DNA of 64,000 bases, from NCBI RefSeq assembly GCF_002441855.2, contig NZ_CP029487.1, forward strand, positions 2,790,001-2,854,000, given 5' to 3'. How positions within the stretch are numbered: position 1 is the stretch's first letter; the number at the start of each line of letters is the position of its first letter. Shown here one piece after another: positions 53,024-62,257 of the stretch. The position numbers and the translations under genes were made by a program. The DNA comes from Eubacterium maltosivorans (lineage in GTDB: Bacteria > Bacillota > Clostridia > Eubacteriales > Eubacteriaceae). The notes beneath the pieces are model-generated. The model worked only from the letters and a program-made list of their open reading frames with translations. It searched no databases and was not told the DNA's origin.

Positions 53024-53688
53024 TAATACCCCTGAGCTTCCCCACCCTTGAGCATGGAGACAGCAGAGCTGGTACCGATACGCTCACAGCCGAGCTCCAG
53101 GAAGTCGATCAGGTCTTCTTTGGTTTTCACGCCGCCCGCGGCTTTCATCTTAACCTTTGGGCCAATGTGTTCTTTAAACAGGCGGATATCCTCTCTGGTG
53201 GCGCCAGCGGTGCCGAAACCGGTAGAAGTTTTGATGAAATCTGCTCCAGCGGCGGTGACCAGCTCGCAGATTGCAATTTTTTCTTCCTCTGTCAGGAAGC
53301 AGGTTTCAACGATCACTTTCAGGATGTTATCCCCCACCGCTTTTTTGATCTCTGCGATTTCATTCTGGACAAAATCGTATTTGCCGTCCTTTAAAGCGCC
53401 GATGTTGATGACCATATCGATCTCAGCCGCGCCTTCTTTTACGGCTTCTTTTGCTTCAAAAACCTTGGTGGCAGTGGTATTGTAGCCAAGAGGGAAGCCG
53501 ATAACCGTGCAGATGGTGAGCTTATCGCCGTAGGCTTCTTTAACAGGTTTTACAAAGGATGGCGGGATACAGACAGACGCAGTCTTGTTTTCAATGGCGT
53601 CATTGCAGATTTCTGCGATCTGTTCCCAGGTGGAAAAGGGTTTTAATAAGGTATGGTCAATGTGGCTTAAAATTTCCTGATTGTTCAT
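53023..53688 (-). CDS. deoC: Deoxyribose-phosphate aldolase, copy 1
   Basis: A 221-residue class I aldolase. Schiff-base Lys in DFIKTSTGFGT and the second catalytic Lys in VKMKAAGGVKT; N-terminal HIDHTLLKPFSTW. DeoC splits 2-deoxyribose-5-phosphate into glyceraldehyde-3-phosphate and acetaldehyde. It lies 13 bases behind an FGGY kinase in a three-gene operon with a zinc dehydrogenase. It is closely similar along its whole length to the copy at 62258. Two DeoC copies in one locus suggest that both operons converge on a deoxypentose phosphate, or that each serves a different substrate. GAGG precedes the ATG. Confidence 0.92.
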   Translation of the reverse strand: MNNQEILSHIDHTLLKPFSTWEQIAEICNDAIENKTASVCIPPSFVKPVKEAYGDKLTICTVIGFPLGYNTTATKVFEAKEAVKEGAAEIDMVINIGALKDGKYDFVQNEIAEIKKAVGDNILKVIVETCFLTEEEKIAICELVTAAGADFIKTSTGFGTAGATREDIRLFKEHIGPKVKMKAAGGVKTKEDLIDFLELGCERIGTSSAVSMLKGGEAQGY

Positions 53689-53701
53689 TTTGTCAATTCC
53701 T

Positions 53702-55219
53702 CTATCTTTCTTTAGACATGGTGCCTTTTAGTTCTTCATATAATTCAACATAGGTATCGAATACCTTCTGGTAATCATCGTATACGTCCGGGTTCGGGGT
53801 AACAGTGTAGGCTTCCTTGACCATCCCCTTGGTGGCCTGCTCAAAGTCTGGGTAGGCTTTTGCGCCGACAGCGGCGACGATGGTACAGCCCAGTGCACCG
53901 GCGCTTGGATCAACGGTAACGATGATGGGTTTTCCGGTAGCGTCTGCGATGATCTGCATCCAGGTGGCGTCCTTTGTGACCCCGCCGCAGCCGACGACCA
54001 TATCGACCGGGCAGCCCTGTTTTTCAAAGTTGTCGATGATGTTTTTTGTGCCCAGGGCAACGGATTCCAGTAAAGCGCGGTAGATGTGCGCTTTGGTGTG
54101 GCTTAAGGTGAGGCCGTAGATGACGCCCTTTGCGTTTGGATCTTTGTATGGTGTACGGTTCCCCTGGAAGAAATCCAGAGCCACTAAGCCGTCAGAACCG
54201 GGCGCGATTTTTTCGACCTGTTCATTCATGTAAGCATAGGGGTTTTCCATTTTGTTCAGGTCAAACTCACGCATGAACCATTTGACAATGGAGCCGGCAG
54301 AAATCTGGCCGCCCTCCAGAAGCCACGCGTTTGGTACAACCGGTTCATTGTAAGGCCCCCAGATACCTTCAAGCTTTAGTTTTTCATCGGCATTGGCAAA
54401 GGCGAGCTGTACAAAGCTGGTGCCCATGATCATCGCCATTTTGCCCGGTCTTGCAACGCCAAGACCAAGCATACCGATGTGGGCGTCGATGCCCCCCTGC
54501 ACAACCATCATATCCGGGTTTAAGTCATATTTTTCCGCAAAGGCCGGGTCAATTTTCCCCAGTTCTTCGCCGAGGCGTCTGACATCGGTGACGAGTTTTT
54601 CTTCGTAATCTTCCAGACCGATTTTTTTGAAAAATTCGCTGTTCCATCCGCCCTCGCAGGATACATAATTCCATTTGCAGGCAGCCTGGCAGATGGAGGT
54701 GGCAAAGGTACCGCACAGCTGATAGTTCATCCAGTCCAGCTGCTCGATTATTTTGTAGCTGTCCTTGTAAATTTCTGGTTTATTGTTTTTGATCCAGAGC
54801 GTTTTTGGGATCATCCATTCAACGGAGTCTTCCCCGCCGCAGTATTCCAGCACCGGATCGGCAGTGGCGTTGATTTTTTCCATTTCCTTAACCGCGCGGG
54901 TGTCCATCCACATGATGGCGTCCATCATCGGGTTCCCCTGTTCGTCGACAGCTAAAACTGTGGATGAGGTTGAGCAGACACTGATGGATTTAATGCTGTA
55001 GCGGATCCCCATTGATAAGTTTTTAGTCACATTTTCAACCGCTTTGTTAAAACAGCTCCACCAGTCCGCGGGTTTTTGTTCCGCCCAGCCAGGCTGCGGA
55101 TAATAGGTTTCATAAACCTGCTCGTCACTGGCGACGATATTCCCACTGATATCTGCAACAACAACACGCACACTCTGTGTTCCGGTGTCAACTCCCATAA
55201 AATATTGAGCTTCGTACAT
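53702..55219 (-). CDS. FGGY-family carbohydrate kinase, copy 1
   Basis: A 505-residue sugar or polyol kinase of the FGGY family. N-terminal phosphate loop GVDTGTQSVRVVV; catalytic Asp in GGIDAHIGMLG; second signature FFQGNRTPYKDPNAKG with LTLSHTKAHIYRALLESVA. The FQGNRTP form is found in ribulokinase-like members. It phosphorylates a ketose or sugar alcohol in the cytosol. Placed between the GatD-like dehydrogenase and DeoC, it probably phosphorylates the ketose made by the dehydrogenase. The exact substrate cannot be read from sequence. Confidence 0.88.
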   Translation of the reverse strand: MYEAQYFMGVDTGTQSVRVVVADISGNIVASDEQVYETYYPQPGWAEQKPADWWSCFNKAVENVTKNLSMGIRYSIKSISVCSTSSTVLAVDEQGNPMMDAIMWMDTRAVKEMEKINATADPVLEYCGGEDSVEWMIPKTLWIKNNKPEIYKDSYKIIEQLDWMNYQLCGTFATSICQAACKWNYVSCEGGWNSEFFKKIGLEDYEEKLVTDVRRLGEELGKIDPAFAEKYDLNPDMMVVQGGIDAHIGMLGLGVARPGKMAMIMGTSFVQLAFANADEKLKLEGIWGPYNEPVVPNAWLLEGGQISAGSIVKWFMREFDLNKMENPYAYMNEQVEKIAPGSDGLVALDFFQGNRTPYKDPNAKGVIYGLTLSHTKAHIYRALLESVALGTKNIIDNFEKQGCPVDMVVGCGGVTKDATWMQIIADATGKPIIVTVDPSAGALGCTIVAAVGAKAYPDFEQATKGMVKEAYTVTPNPDVYDDYQKVFDTYVELYEELKGTMSKER

Positions 55220-55270
55220 AATGATTCTCCTCTTAAATTCCCTATAGATTTATTTTAAAAACAAATTGTA

Positions 55271-56344
55271 TTAAACCGTGTCAAAATCCCCGTCATAACC
55301 GTCGGGATAGAACATGACTTTATTATAAAAGTAGCCGCCCTTGGCGATTTCGCTGAGTACAGCGGGCGCGTCGGAAAGCGGCAGACGGTGGCTGATGATA
55401 TCCTTGGCGGTCATGCCCTTTTCATCAAAGCCCTTTAAGGATTCTGTCCAGTCTTCACCGGGATATGGTTTGGTGAAGGAGTTCCATGAACCGACAACGC
55501 TCAGCTGGCTTCTCATGATGGTGTCTACTTCTTTTTCGCTTAAATCCAGGCCTTTGTGAGAAATGCCCAGGAAAACGACACGGCCCATTTTGCTGGCCAT
55601 TAAGATACACTGCTTTTGCGCGATTGGTGCGCCGGAAAAGTCGATGACGATGTTTGCCCCCTTGCCATCTGTTGCCTGGTGAACCGCTTCGACCGCGTCC
55701 TCCTTGGTGGAGTTGATGACTACGTCTGCGCCCACCTTTTTGGCGATTTCCAGCTTTTCATCCCAGACGTCCACTGCGATCACCTTGGAAGCGCCGTATA
55801 ATTTGGCGTACTGCGCTGCAAATAAACCGATGGGGCCAGTGCCCACAACACAGACGCTGTCGCCCTCTTTAAAGTTACCGCGCATCAGGCCGTGGTATGC
55901 GTTTGCGCATGGGTCGAGGGTCGCGGCGTCCTCAAAGGAAACCTTGTCGGGAACCTTTAACAGGTTAGATTCTTTAACAGATACGTATTCGGCCAGCGCG
56001 CCGTCACGTCTTGAACCATAGTAGTCATAATCTTCGCATAAGGAGTAAATCCCCTTCTGGCACCATTCGCATTCGCCGCATGGAATAAGCGGCGGAACCA
56101 CAACGCGGTCACCCGGCTTGAAATTCTTGACTTCTGAGCCAACGGCTTCGATTTCACCGGAAAACTCATGGCCGATGGTAATGGGAGAAACATGCGCCCC
56201 GTAAACCAGCGCTCTCGGAATATCCGATCCGCAGAGGCCGACTGCCTTCACCTTAACCATGGCTTCATCGGGCATCATCTCTGGTTTTGGCACATCTTCA
56301 ACTCTTAAATCTCCGGGTTTATACATACGTACTGCTTTCATCAT
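55271..56344 (-). CDS. Zinc-dependent medium-chain polyol dehydrogenase (GatD-like)
   Basis: A 357-residue medium-chain dehydrogenase. Catalytic zinc ligands C38 (GLCGSD), H59 and E60 (GHE); structural zinc cysteines C89, C92, C95 and C103; Rossmann motif GTGPIGLFAAQYAK. The pattern resembles galactitol-1-phosphate and sorbitol dehydrogenases. It oxidises a polyol or polyol phosphate with NAD+. First gene of the operon driven by the promoter at 56430-56458. AGGAGG lies 3 bases before the first ATG and 6 before the second (56341), so the second may be the real start. The RpiR operator sits in its leader. Confidence 0.9.
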   Translation of the reverse strand: MMKAVRMYKPGDLRVEDVPKPEMMPDEAMVKVKAVGLCGSDIPRALVYGAHVSPITIGHEFSGEIEAVGSEVKNFKPGDRVVVPPLIPCGECEWCQKGIYSLCEDYDYYGSRRDGALAEYVSVKESNLLKVPDKVSFEDAATLDPCANAYHGLMRGNFKEGDSVCVVGTGPIGLFAAQYAKLYGASKVIAVDVWDEKLEIAKKVGADVVINSTKEDAVEAVHQATDGKGANIVIDFSGAPIAQKQCILMASKMGRVVFLGISHKGLDLSEKEVDTIMRSQLSVVGSWNSFTKPYPGEDWTESLKGFDEKGMTAKDIISHRLPLSDAPAVLSEIAKGGYFYNKVMFYPDGYDGDFDTV

Positions 56345-56376
56345 AATCCTCCTTAAATGAAAAGTTTGCTTGAAAT

Positions 56377-56420
56377 ATTTACGGTTTATTATTTACTAAA
56401 GTAAATTATTTACCGTAAAT
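56377..56420. promoter_or_regulatory. Nested palindromic operator, probable RpiR site
   Basis: Two inverted repeats share one centre: outer arms ATTTACGGT / ACCGTAAAT, inner arms ATTTACT / AGTAAAT. It lies just downstream of the expected transcription start of the zinc dehydrogenase operon, a roadblock position, and upstream of the divergent rpiR promoter. Confidence 0.75.
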
Positions 56421-56429
56421 TTTGAACTT

Positions 56430-56458
56430 ATTCTAGCATGATTTTTTGAGGTTGTCAA
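56430..56458 (-). promoter_or_regulatory. Sigma-A promoter of the dehydrogenase-kinase-deoC operon
   Basis: Minus strand TTGACA, 17-base spacer, TAGAAT, immediately upstream of the nested palindrome. Confidence 0.85.
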
Positions 56459-56509
56459 CAAAAAGCGTAAAAAATTTTCTGTTAATTAATTTTTTGCGTT
56501 TTTAAATGT

Positions 56510-56538
56510 TTTACAAAAGCAAAATTATAAAGTATAAT
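56510..56538 (+). promoter_or_regulatory. Sigma-A promoter of the RpiR gene
   Basis: TTTACA, 17-base spacer, TATAAT. Confidence 0.8.
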
Positions 56539-56596
56539 CAATCTTATAAAAAGAATAAAAAGATAAATAAAATATAGAATGGAGGTAAAGGGTACC

Positions 56597-57442
56597 TTGA
56601 AATCTCTTTTATCAGATATCAGAATAAAATACAATACCTTTTCAAAGGCACAGAAGCGTTTAGCGGATTATATCCTGTGTGAACCGGAGAAGGTGACTTT
56701 GCTATCAATCACAGAGCTGGCCGGGAAGGGCGACACCAGCGAGACAACGGTCATGCGGCTGCTTAAAAAGCTGGAATACGATTCTTACCAGGTTTTTCGT
56801 ATTAACCTGGCAAAGGAATTGACAGAAAAGCCGGGTGAAACCCTTAATGAAGAGCTGAGTGAGGAGGATGGCCTGGCGACCATTAAGAAAAAAGTCATCA
56901 AGCACAATGTAACAGCCATCAATGACCTGGAGCAGACCTTGAGTGAAGACACTATTGCCGAGTTCCTTGAGTTTCTCGCAGCGTCGAAGCGGGTTCTCTT
57001 TTTTGGCGTGGGCGCGTCAGCGTCTATTTCACAGGATGCGCTGCACAAATTTGGCAATATCGGCATCAATGTGTGCAGTCATCCCGACCCCCACCAGATG
57101 AATATTATCTGTGCGCATTCGACACCGGATGATCTTTTCATAGCGGTGTCGCACACCGGGGAGAGTCAGGAGGTACTGAATGCGGTGTCCATTGCCCGGA
57201 AAAACGGAAGTAAAATTATCAGCCTGACCAGCTATTCCAACTCAAGCCTGGCCAAAATGTCAGATCTTTATCTGCTGAGCTCGACCAATGATAAGAAATA
57301 TCATTCTGAGGCCATGGCGTCGCGTATTGTGCAGCTGACCATCATTGATATTCTTTATATTGCGACCTTTATGCAGAATGAGGACGTTTATTTTGAAGAG
57401 ATGAACAAGTCCCGTATCGCCGTGGCGCTGAACAAGACCTGA
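56597..57442 (+). CDS. RpiR-family regulator with SIS domain
   Basis: About 281 residues. N-terminal RpiR helix-turn-helix domain (TFSKAQKRLADYIL; GDTSETTVMRLLKKLEYDSYQ) and a C-terminal SIS sugar-phosphate-binding domain (VLFFGVGASASISQD; AVSHTGESQEVLNA). It senses a phosphosugar and controls the adjacent operons. An ATG at 56579 overlaps the GGAGG site itself, so the TTG at 56597, 11 bases after GGAGG, is the more likely start; the longer form has only six extra residues. Divergent from the zinc dehydrogenase operon. Confidence 0.9.
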   Translation: MKSLLSDIRIKYNTFSKAQKRLADYILCEPEKVTLLSITELAGKGDTSETTVMRLLKKLEYDSYQVFRINLAKELTEKPGETLNEELSEEDGLATIKKKVIKHNVTAINDLEQTLSEDTIAEFLEFLAASKRVLFFGVGASASISQDALHKFGNIGINVCSHPDPHQMNIICAHSTPDDLFIAVSHTGESQEVLNAVSIARKNGSKIISLTSYSNSSLAKMSDLYLLSSTNDKKYHSEAMASRIVQLTIIDILYIATFMQNEDVYFEEMNKSRIAVALNKT

Positions 57443-57451
57443 GAAATAAAT

Positions 57452-57475
57452 AAGAGCAGCCGCGGGGCTGCTCTT
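57452..57475. terminator. Hairpin between convergent rpiR and kinase 2 genes
   Basis: Arms AAGAGCAGCC / GGCTGCTCTT around a short GC-rich loop. The flanks are T-rich mainly on the minus strand. Confidence 0.7.
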
Positions 57476-57517
57476 AAAAGACAGGAGATAAGTTTGATCA
57501 ATATGGTCAGGGAGGGT

Positions 57518-59083
57518 TTAGCGGTATTTATCCTGGAAGGCTACCACCTGGTCAAAGGCGCCGGTAGACAGGGATTTGTAAATCTGTTGCCAGGTACGGA
57601 AGGCGTCCTCGTAGCGTTTTACGTTTTCCGGATTGGGCTCATAGCGTCTGCGGATTTTTACCATGTGTTTTTCGGCTTCTTCGAAGTCCTTGTAGATGCC
57701 CACGCCGACAGCGGCCACCATCGCGCAGCCGAGGGCTGTAGCTTCTTCCACAGCGACCACCTCGCAGGAGCGGTTGAAGATATCGGCCTGCATCTGGCAC
57801 CAGAGCTCTGAGCGGAAGATGCCGCCAGTCAGGCGGACCATGTCAAAGTCTGGCGCGCCGCCGGAGACCATGGCGTCCAGCATGTCGCGGATATCATAGT
57901 TCACGCCTTCCATGGTGGCGCGGATAAAGTCTTCCTTGGTGTGTCCGACAGTCATACCGATATAGGTGCCGCGGGCGTTGGGGTTCTGGTTTGGCGTAAC
58001 CGCCCCGGCAAAGTAAGGCAGGAAGAAAAGGCCGTTTGCCCCAGGGTTCGATTTGGTGGCTACAGAGGTCAGGAAGTCGTAAACGCTGATGTCGAGGGAT
58101 TCCGCGGCCAGCTGTTCAACATCGCAGAACTGTTCCTTAAACCATTTGAAGGCAGAGCCGGAGGCGTTGGCAACCCCTTCCATAACCCATGCGCCGTCAG
58201 GTGTGCCTAAAACGTAGCATCTTCTGGATGGGTCGCGCAGCAGGTTAAAGGATTTGCCGGCTACGATACCGGCAGTACCGCCGCAGGCGTAGCCCACGCC
58301 CTCACGCACACAGCCGCAGCCCAGGCAGCCCGACTGCTGGTCGCCGGTACCCATGACGATAGGGGTGCCCTCCGCCAGGCCGGTTCTCGCGGAAACCTCA
58401 GCGGTTACCTTGCCGATGATGGTGCCTGGCTGCCGCAGCGGCGCCATTTTATTAATATCAATGCCGAGGGCTGCACAGATCTGCGGGTCATACTGGAAGT
58501 CTGGACCGTTGAGCTGTACCCATGGGGTATCGTTAATGTCGTCGTAATAATCGTCCGCGCCGTAAGCTTTGGTGACAAGGCCCATCATGGTGTGAATGGT
58601 AGCGGCTTTTTCATAGGCTTCCGGCATGTTTTTCAGAATCCACTGGAGATTGCTCTGCGGGTTGACGCCGCCTAGCGGCATACCGCAGCGGTCGTACAGC
58701 TCATCGGCAGATAAGCCTGCCGCTACAAGCTTGCGTTCAACCTCGGGGATCATTTCGGCGCTCCGCATATCCTGCCAGATAATGATGGGCATGGTGAAGC
58801 CGCCGTTTTCATCGCGCAGAGCCACGGTGCAGCGGAACACGTCTGTACTGATGGCCGCGATTTCTTCAGGATCAACGCCGCTGTTGTCAATGGCAAGACG
58901 GGTGGTGCGGTATAAATGCTTGATGAGCTCGTCGCCGTCACATTCCTGGCGTCCGGGAGCTGGATAAGTCAGCGGATTCATGATCTGGCCTGAGCCGATT
59001 TCATTGCCGTCAAAATCAAACACGACGGTTCTCGCACTGGTTGTTCCTAAGTCGATACCTACTACATATTTTTTTTCTTTCAT
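57518..59083 (-). CDS. FGGY-family carbohydrate kinase, copy 2
   Basis: A 521-residue FGGY kinase, clearly distinct from copy 1. Phosphate loop GIDLGTTSARTVV, catalytic Asp in GTGDQQSGCLG, second signature LPYFAGAVTPNQNPNARG. It resembles xylulokinase, glycerol kinase and erythritol kinase-like members. It is the last visible gene of an operon that includes a GlpA-like polyol-phosphate dehydrogenase, so a polyol is the likeliest substrate: kinase first, then FAD oxidation of the phosphate ester. Gap of 56 bases to DUF1667. Confidence 0.88.
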   Translation of the reverse strand: MKEKKYVVGIDLGTTSARTVVFDFDGNEIGSGQIMNPLTYPAPGRQECDGDELIKHLYRTTRLAIDNSGVDPEEIAAISTDVFRCTVALRDENGGFTMPIIIWQDMRSAEMIPEVERKLVAAGLSADELYDRCGMPLGGVNPQSNLQWILKNMPEAYEKAATIHTMMGLVTKAYGADDYYDDINDTPWVQLNGPDFQYDPQICAALGIDINKMAPLRQPGTIIGKVTAEVSARTGLAEGTPIVMGTGDQQSGCLGCGCVREGVGYACGGTAGIVAGKSFNLLRDPSRRCYVLGTPDGAWVMEGVANASGSAFKWFKEQFCDVEQLAAESLDISVYDFLTSVATKSNPGANGLFFLPYFAGAVTPNQNPNARGTYIGMTVGHTKEDFIRATMEGVNYDIRDMLDAMVSGGAPDFDMVRLTGGIFRSELWCQMQADIFNRSCEVVAVEEATALGCAMVAAVGVGIYKDFEEAEKHMVKIRRRYEPNPENVKRYEDAFRTWQQIYKSLSTGAFDQVVAFQDKYR

Positions 59084-59139
59084 GATTTTACCCCTTATTT
59101 TAAATTAATTTAAATTTTCCCGATCAATTGTGTTTTATG

Positions 59140-59508
59140 CTAGCAAGCTTTTTTGTCAATGTTTTTGGTGGCAATAACATTGACGCCGGTGCCGCAGACA
59201 TCCGGTACAATGATATCCCCAATTTTTACAGGTGCAGTTACAACGATTTCACGGATGGCCTCCATGCAGTCGAATATTTTGTTCTTTGGTATGTCGGATT
59301 CTGTCTTGACGGATACCATCTGGATATCCCCTTCATTGACTTTGACAATGGAGGTGACGATCCGGGTGGGATGTGTAACCTCTTTGCGCGCATACTTTTC
59401 GCCGCGGCTGCAGGTGTATCCGGTGACGCTGGTAATTTCCCCCTGCTCCATGGTGATGGTGACAGCGCAGCCGAGCGGGCATCCGATACAGGTAATTTGT
59501 TTTTCCAT
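59140..59508 (-). CDS. DUF1667 iron-sulfur-type partner protein
   Basis: A 122-residue protein with the N-terminal cysteine motif CIGCPLGC (Cys7, 10 and 14) and another Cys in GYTCSRG, as in DUF1667. Such proteins are encoded with GlpA-like dehydrogenases and NAD/FAD oxidoreductases in clostridia and spirochaetes, and probably bind an iron-sulfur cluster that links electron transfer in a GlpABC-like complex. The start lies 4 bases after the upstream gene's stop, so translation is coupled. Confidence 0.88.
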   Translation of the reverse strand: MEKQITCIGCPLGCAVTITMEQGEITSVTGYTCSRGEKYARKEVTHPTRIVTSIVKVNEGDIQMVSVKTESDIPKNKIFDCMEAIREIVVTAPVKIGDIIVPDVCGTGVNVIATKNIDKKAC

Positions 59509-59512
59509 ATGC

Positions 59513-60778
59513 TTAGGCCTCCTCGATTTTAATCAGAATCTGTTTTAAGTCCGGTTCAGCCTGGAGATCCTGCCTGGTGAGTTCAATTTCTTCCATTTCC
59601 CCTGGGGTGACAATTCTCTTTTTCCGGTGCTTGACGCGTTTGTCATCAAAGTAAACGGAAATATAACTGTTTTCGTAGACGCCGCTGACACGGAAGCGGA
59701 CTTTAAGGGTTTCACTCATACGGCTCAGGTCAATGGTTCTGGGCACTGTGTAGCTGATACCTTCCCCTGTGGCCAGCTCGATGACCGGCCCTGCCTCTGC
59801 TTTTAACTGCTTCCGGACATATTCCGCCGCGCATTTTCCCGCGCAGGCAGCTTCCTCAGAAACATAGTCGACCAGATCGTGGACATGGAGCACGTTGCCG
59901 CAGGCAAAAACACCTTCCACATTGGTCTCAAAGCTTTCGTTGACCACCGGGCCGTTTGTTTTTTGGTCAAGGTCTACACCCATTTGACTGGAGAGCTCAT
60001 TTTCAGGAATGAGACCGACTGACAGCAGGAGCGTGTCACAGCTGTATTCCTCCTCAGTTCCGGGAACAGGTTTCATATTTTCGTCCACCTGGGCAATGGT
60101 GACACCCTCCACCCGTTCCTGCCCTTTGATATTTACGACTGTGTGGCTCAGCCTGAGCGGAATGCCGTAATCGTCCAGGCATTGGACGATGTTGCGCTTA
60201 AGGCCGCCGGAATAAGGCATGATCTCTGCCACGACCTTTACCTTTGCCCCCTCCAGGGTCAGGCGTCTCGCCATGATGAGGCCAATATCTCCAGAGCCCA
60301 GAATAACGATTTCGCGGCCGGGCATAAAGCCCTCGATGTTGACAAAGCGCTGGGCAGTGCCGGCGCTGTAAATGCCAGCTGGTCGAAAGCCTGGTATATT
60401 GAGCGCGCCTCTGGGGCGTTCCCGGCAGCCCATAGCCAGCACAATGGCTTCTGCCTTAAGTTTAATCAGGCCGTCGGTGCTGTTCATGATGGTGAGCACC
60501 TTATCCTCGGTGATGTCTACCACCATAGTGTTCAGCTTGTACTCAATCCCCAGACGGGTAACATCGTCAATAAAACGCTGGGCGTACTCGGGGCCGGTCA
60601 GCTCTTCCTTAAAGGTGTGAAGGCCAAAGCCATTGTGAATACACTGGTTTAAAATGCCGCCGAGCCGTTTGTCACGTTCCACAATTAAGATATCGCCGGC
60701 GCCTTCTTTTTTGGCGGAAATGGCGGCCGCAAGTCCTGCCGGCCCTCCGCCGATGATGACTATTTCATAAGACTTCAT
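59513..60778 (-). CDS. NAD(P)/FAD-dependent oxidoreductase, partner of the GlpA-like enzyme
   Basis: About 421 residues. FAD motif IVIIGGGPAGLAAAISAKK at the N-terminus, second nucleotide motif IVILGSGDIGLIMARRL, and FAD-binding GVFACGNVLHVHDLVDYV near the end of the core, then a beta-rich C-terminal extension. It probably takes electrons from the GlpA-like subunit through DUF1667 and passes them to NAD(P) or the membrane. The frame is open to 60814, but AGAGG sits 6 bases before the ATG at 60778, which follows the upstream stop by 10 bases. Confidence 0.88.
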   Translation of the reverse strand: MKSYEIVIIGGGPAGLAAAISAKKEGAGDILIVERDKRLGGILNQCIHNGFGLHTFKEELTGPEYAQRFIDDVTRLGIEYKLNTMVVDITEDKVLTIMNSTDGLIKLKAEAIVLAMGCRERPRGALNIPGFRPAGIYSAGTAQRFVNIEGFMPGREIVILGSGDIGLIMARRLTLEGAKVKVVAEIMPYSGGLKRNIVQCLDDYGIPLRLSHTVVNIKGQERVEGVTIAQVDENMKPVPGTEEEYSCDTLLLSVGLIPENELSSQMGVDLDQKTNGPVVNESFETNVEGVFACGNVLHVHDLVDYVSEEAACAGKCAAEYVRKQLKAEAGPVIELATGEGISYTVPRTIDLSRMSETLKVRFRVSGVYENSYISVYFDDKRVKHRKKRIVTPGEMEEIELTRQDLQAEPDLKQILIKIEEA

Positions 60779-60788
60779 AATCAACCTC

Positions 60789-62252
60789 TCATTTCTGTCC
60801 GATTTCTTTGTCACAGCCGATCAGAAGCTGCGATGCGCCGCCCTTTTTGGTGATATCTGTCATTTTAACGCCCAGCTCTCTGGAGAGAATCTCCATGGTG
60901 CGCGGCGTACAGAAGCCTGCCTGGCAGCGGCCCATACCAGCCCGGGTTCTGCGCTTGACAGAATCCATGGATTTTGCGCCGATGGGACGGTTGATGGCGT
61001 CCATGATTTCGCCCTCGGTGACCATCTCACAGCGGCAGACAATATTGCCGTATTCGGGTTTTTCCTTGATGAGCGCCATTTTTTCTTCGTTGGACAGGCT
61101 GTCAAATTTCAGGACACCCTTGCGTCTGGCGATGAAGTTTGTTTTCTTTTTAAGCTGCATTTTCTCCGCGATGATCCCGGAGAGCATGACGCCAATGGCC
61201 GGTGAGCTTGTGAGACCCGGCGATTCGATACCGGCGGCGTCAAAGAAGTTTTCAGCGTCGGCCACCTCCTCGACAATGAATTCGTGGTGGTCCTCGTGTG
61301 CCCGCAGGCCTACAAAGGAGGTGATAATCTTGCCCAGCGGCAGAGGATTTTTATGCAGAAAATCAGGTGAAGCGGCAATTTCCTTTAGTGAGTCCAGCAC
61401 CTCCTGAGTGGTCTGGAAGGATTCCTTGTCGTCCACGTCGGCTGCGGTTGGCCCTACAAAGAAGTTGCCGTGGATAGTCTGGGAAGCGGCGATGCCCTTA
61501 CCCATTTTTCCGGGCAGAGGTACTACCGTCGCGTTGAAGATGGTTTCGAGTGATTTGTCAAAGAAAATATACTCGCCCTTTCTGGGAGTGATGTGAATTT
61601 TCTTTTCACTGACCATGTTGTGAAATTTATCGGCGTAAACGCCGGCAGAATTGGCGATGGCCTTTGTCTGGATATCGCCGCGGCTGGTTTTGATGGTGTA
61701 GAAGCCGTCGCCCTTAACAATGTCATAGGCTTCGGTTTCAAATTTGAACGCCACGCCGTTGACGTTGGCGTTTTCACCCATGGCGATGGCGAGATTAAAG
61801 GGACAGATCACACCGCCGGTGGGCGCATAGAGCGCGGCGACAGTCCGCTCTGTGAGGTTAGGTTCAAGCCGCAGCACTTCATCCCTTGAGACGATGCGGC
61901 AGCCCGGAACGCCGTTTTTCTCGGCGTGATCCAGCTGCTCCTGAAGCTTTGGCAGGTCTTCCTCATGGGTACAGACAATGAATTTTCCGTTTTTCTTTAC
62001 CGGAAAATCCAGCTCCTCAGAAAGCTCCCACATTAATCGATTACCTTCAACGCATAACTTTGCCATCAAGGAGCCCGGGTCAGCCTCAAGGCCGGTGTGG
62101 ATAACACCGGTGTTGGCCTTTGAGGTTCCCGAAGCGACATCGTCCCCTTTTTCGATGACGCATGCGTTTATTTCATATTTTGATATTTCACGTGCTATGC
62201 AGCAGCCGGTAACACCGGCGCCGATGATCACAAGATCATACATTTTTTTCAC
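60789..62252 (-). CDS. GlpA-like FAD polyol-phosphate dehydrogenase with C-terminal [2Fe-2S] domain
   Basis: A 487-residue flavoprotein. FAD motif LVIIGAGVTGCCIAREI and the DAO-type core end near residue 370. A BFD-like iron-sulfur domain follows with cysteines in CRCEM (about 418-420) and GRCQAGFC. It oxidises sn-glycerol-3-phosphate or a related polyol phosphate (tetritol or pentitol phosphate) to the ketose phosphate. The same operon carries a TIM-barrel isomerase, DeoC and an FGGY kinase rather than glycerol genes, so a substrate larger than glycerol is likely, in the manner of EryB in erythritol use. That is inference. Confidence 0.88.
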   Translation of the reverse strand: MKKMYDLVIIGAGVTGCCIAREISKYEINACVIEKGDDVASGTSKANTGVIHTGLEADPGSLMAKLCVEGNRLMWELSEELDFPVKKNGKFIVCTHEEDLPKLQEQLDHAEKNGVPGCRIVSRDEVLRLEPNLTERTVAALYAPTGGVICPFNLAIAMGENANVNGVAFKFETEAYDIVKGDGFYTIKTSRGDIQTKAIANSAGVYADKFHNMVSEKKIHITPRKGEYIFFDKSLETIFNATVVPLPGKMGKGIAASQTIHGNFFVGPTAADVDDKESFQTTQEVLDSLKEIAASPDFLHKNPLPLGKIITSFVGLRAHEDHHEFIVEEVADAENFFDAAGIESPGLTSSPAIGVMLSGIIAEKMQLKKKTNFIARRKGVLKFDSLSNEEKMALIKEKPEYGNIVCRCEMVTEGEIMDAINRPIGAKSMDSVKRRTRAGMGRCQAGFCTPRTMEILSRELGVKMTDITKKGGASQLLIGCDKEIGQK

Positions 62253-62257
62253 CTGGC

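Noticed and set aside
60789-62252. Simple glycerol-3-phosphate dehydrogenase of a glycerol operon
   Set aside because: No glycerol facilitator is visible, and the operon instead carries DeoC and a TIM-barrel isomerase. A larger polyol phosphate is more likely, though glycerol cannot be excluded.
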